Shown: positions 14,844-15,790 of the stretch, piece by piece
How the letters are laid out: each line of letters starts with the position of its first letter
Numbering within the stretch: the first letter of the stretch is position 1
Notes under the pieces: model-generated
What the model was told of the DNA's origin: nothing
Seen by the model: the letters and a program-made list of their open reading frames with translations, nothing else
Databases searched by the model: none
Translations under genes and position numbers: made by a program
DNA from: Limisphaerales bacterium
GTDB taxonomy: Bacteria; Verrucomicrobiota; Verrucomicrobiae; Limisphaerales; UBA11358
Reading direction: 5' to 3'
Length of the DNA: 15,790 nucleotides
Assembly: GCA_003152145.1 (NCBI GenBank)
Contig: PLZL01000350.1
Location: 12,973-28,762 of the forward strand

Positions 14844-15790
14844 TCAGTGTTCGAGGATGCGATAGAATCGCGCCGGCCAGTTTGTCCCGGGGTTGTCCTG
14901 TAGTTGCAGCATCCCATTGGTAAGGCTTAATGGGTTCGTCAGCATCACCCAGTTCACAAGGTCGGTGCTCGCTTGCGCCTCGAAGTTGAAGAGGTCGGAA
15001 GGCTGGAGCAACCCACCGTTGGCATCGGTCGAGGTTAACTGGAACGTGCCGTTGGGCAAAAGCGTCGGCGAGCCGAGGAGTTGCGGCACGAGCACCTTCA
15101 AAACGGCATTGCTGCTGACAGTGCTGCCGCCGGCATTGGAGACCGTCACCGAGTAGGTGCCGTTCTGCGCGCGGCTGACGTTGTTCAAGATCAGCAGGGT
15201 GCTGTTCCCACCGATGGGATTTCCATTTTGCCACCATTGATACCGCAAATCCGGCGTGCCGCCGGTGGCCGCCACCCGCAACGTGACGCTGGTCCCCATG
15301 TTCACAGTCTGGCTGACGGGTTGCAACGTGATCGTCGGACCGTCGGCGACAAAGGCAAATTGATCCACGAATCCCGCGTCGAGGCCGGCGTCGAAGGTGG
15401 CGTCCTTGGAATAGCGCCACATAAGCACGTTCGTCCCGGCGGCGACGGGGATGCTGACCTTCTGCCAGTCCACTTCGCCCGAGATGTTCGTCTGCACGGT
15501 GCCGTTGATCCGGAATTCGAGGAAATCGAAATCCAGTTCGGAGGAAACTTTCCACCAGAAGGTGTAACGACCGGACCAGTTCGTGCCAAACGTAGTTTGC
15601 AGAATGGTTTCCTGTAGCGGGCCGATGCCGCCGCTGCGGGCCGCGTCCACGCCGTCGTGCGTGACGTTCGTCTGGCCGAACCACTGGGCATTGCCGGTGG
15701 TGGTCCAGTTCAGGTTCGTCGCGTCCAGCGCATCGCCGAGCGGGTAGAACGTGGTAATCTTGGCGAATTTGCTGGCGACCACGCCGTAGG
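14844..15790 (-). CDS. Secreted/surface protein with jelly-roll-like and Ig-like domains, C-terminal part
   Basis: The frame is open to the window edge, so this is the C-terminal ~315 residues of a larger protein; a GTG at 15780-15782 is not taken as a start. Three regions are visible. The first (about 15342-15722) is a beta-sandwich resembling MAM/concanavalin-like modules, with YTFWWKVSSELDFDFLEFRI, ISGEVDWQKVSIPV and VLMWRYSKDATFDAGLDAGF. The second (about 15093-15335) is an Ig-like domain, with ITLQPVSQTVNMGTSVTL, LRYQWWQNGNPIGG, then NGTYSVTVSNAGGS. The third (about 14847-15086) is beta-rich, with STDLVNWVMLTNP and ending PARFYRILEH. Such Thr/Asn/Gly-rich modules are typical of exported adhesins or glycan-binding proteins. 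The protein ends without a PEP-CTERM tail or a cell-wall motif. It is transcribed toward the insertion sequence and has no evident link to the glycosidase genes. Confidence 0.8.
   Translation of the reverse strand, partial: YGVVASKFAKITTFYPLGDALDATNLNWTTTGNAQWFGQTNVTHDGVDAARSGGIGPLQETILQTTFGTNWSGRYTFWWKVSSELDFDFLEFRINGTVQTNISGEVDWQKVSIPVAAGTNVLMWRYSKDATFDAGLDAGFVDQFAFVADGPTITLQPVSQTVNMGTSVTLRVAATGGTPDLRYQWWQNGNPIGGNSTLLILNNVSRAQNGTYSVTVSNAGGSTVSSNAVLKVLVPQLLGSPTLLPNGTFQLTSTDANGGLLQPSDLFNFEAQASTDLVNWVMLTNPLSLTNGMLQLQDNPGTNWPARFYRILEH

Overview
The window reads as GC-rich chromosomal DNA from a heterotrophic, polysaccharide-degrading bacterium. The most likely group is Verrucomicrobiota (Pedosphaera/Limisphaera-like). 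This rests on the mix of genes: several glycoside hydrolases beside a sodium:solute symporter with no SusC/SusD pair, and a large Ig-domain surface protein of a style common in that phylum. No rRNA or marker gene is present, so the assignment is an inference.

Positions 1-13020 hold a plus-strand run of genes. It opens with the 3' part of a heparinase II/III-like polysaccharide lyase (1-1970). After a 124-base gap comes a compact set: SSS sodium:solute symporter (2095-3954), GH39-type glycosidase (3998-5584), GH43 enzyme resembling exo-beta-1,3-galactanases (5584-6684, ATGA overlap with GH39), secreted GH29 alpha-L-fucosidase (6734-8071), GH42-like enzyme (8072-10135, GTG start directly after the fucosidase TAA), PfkB sugar kinase (10156-11274) and a full ABC exporter half-transporter (11284-13020). 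The spacing suggests one transcription unit. Read together, the first six genes look like a glycan-use locus for a fucosylated, galactose-rich and uronic-acid-containing glycan, for example a plant arabinogalactan or pectic side chain. That substrate is inferred. Only the fucosidase carries an export signal, so the later trimming steps appear to be cytoplasmic.

Positions 13140-14500 hold an insertion sequence of about 1.36 kb. It has 23-bp imperfect terminal inverted repeats (20/23 matching) and a minus-strand DDE integrase-core transposase interrupted by one in-frame TAG. Its reading frame and D-D-E residues are otherwise intact, so it looks recently inactivated.

Positions 14501-14843 are mostly non-coding. 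They hold a possible minus-strand gene remnant and two inverted repeats. Positions 14844-15790 are the C-terminal part of a minus-strand secreted or surface protein with a jelly-roll-like domain, an Ig-like domain and a terminal beta-rich domain. It runs off the window.

I see no CRISPR array, tRNA, rRNA or convincing promoter. No clearly new multi-gene system stands out. The best leads are the GH42-like protein, which seems to lack the usual nucleophile, and the odd localisation pattern of the glycosidases.
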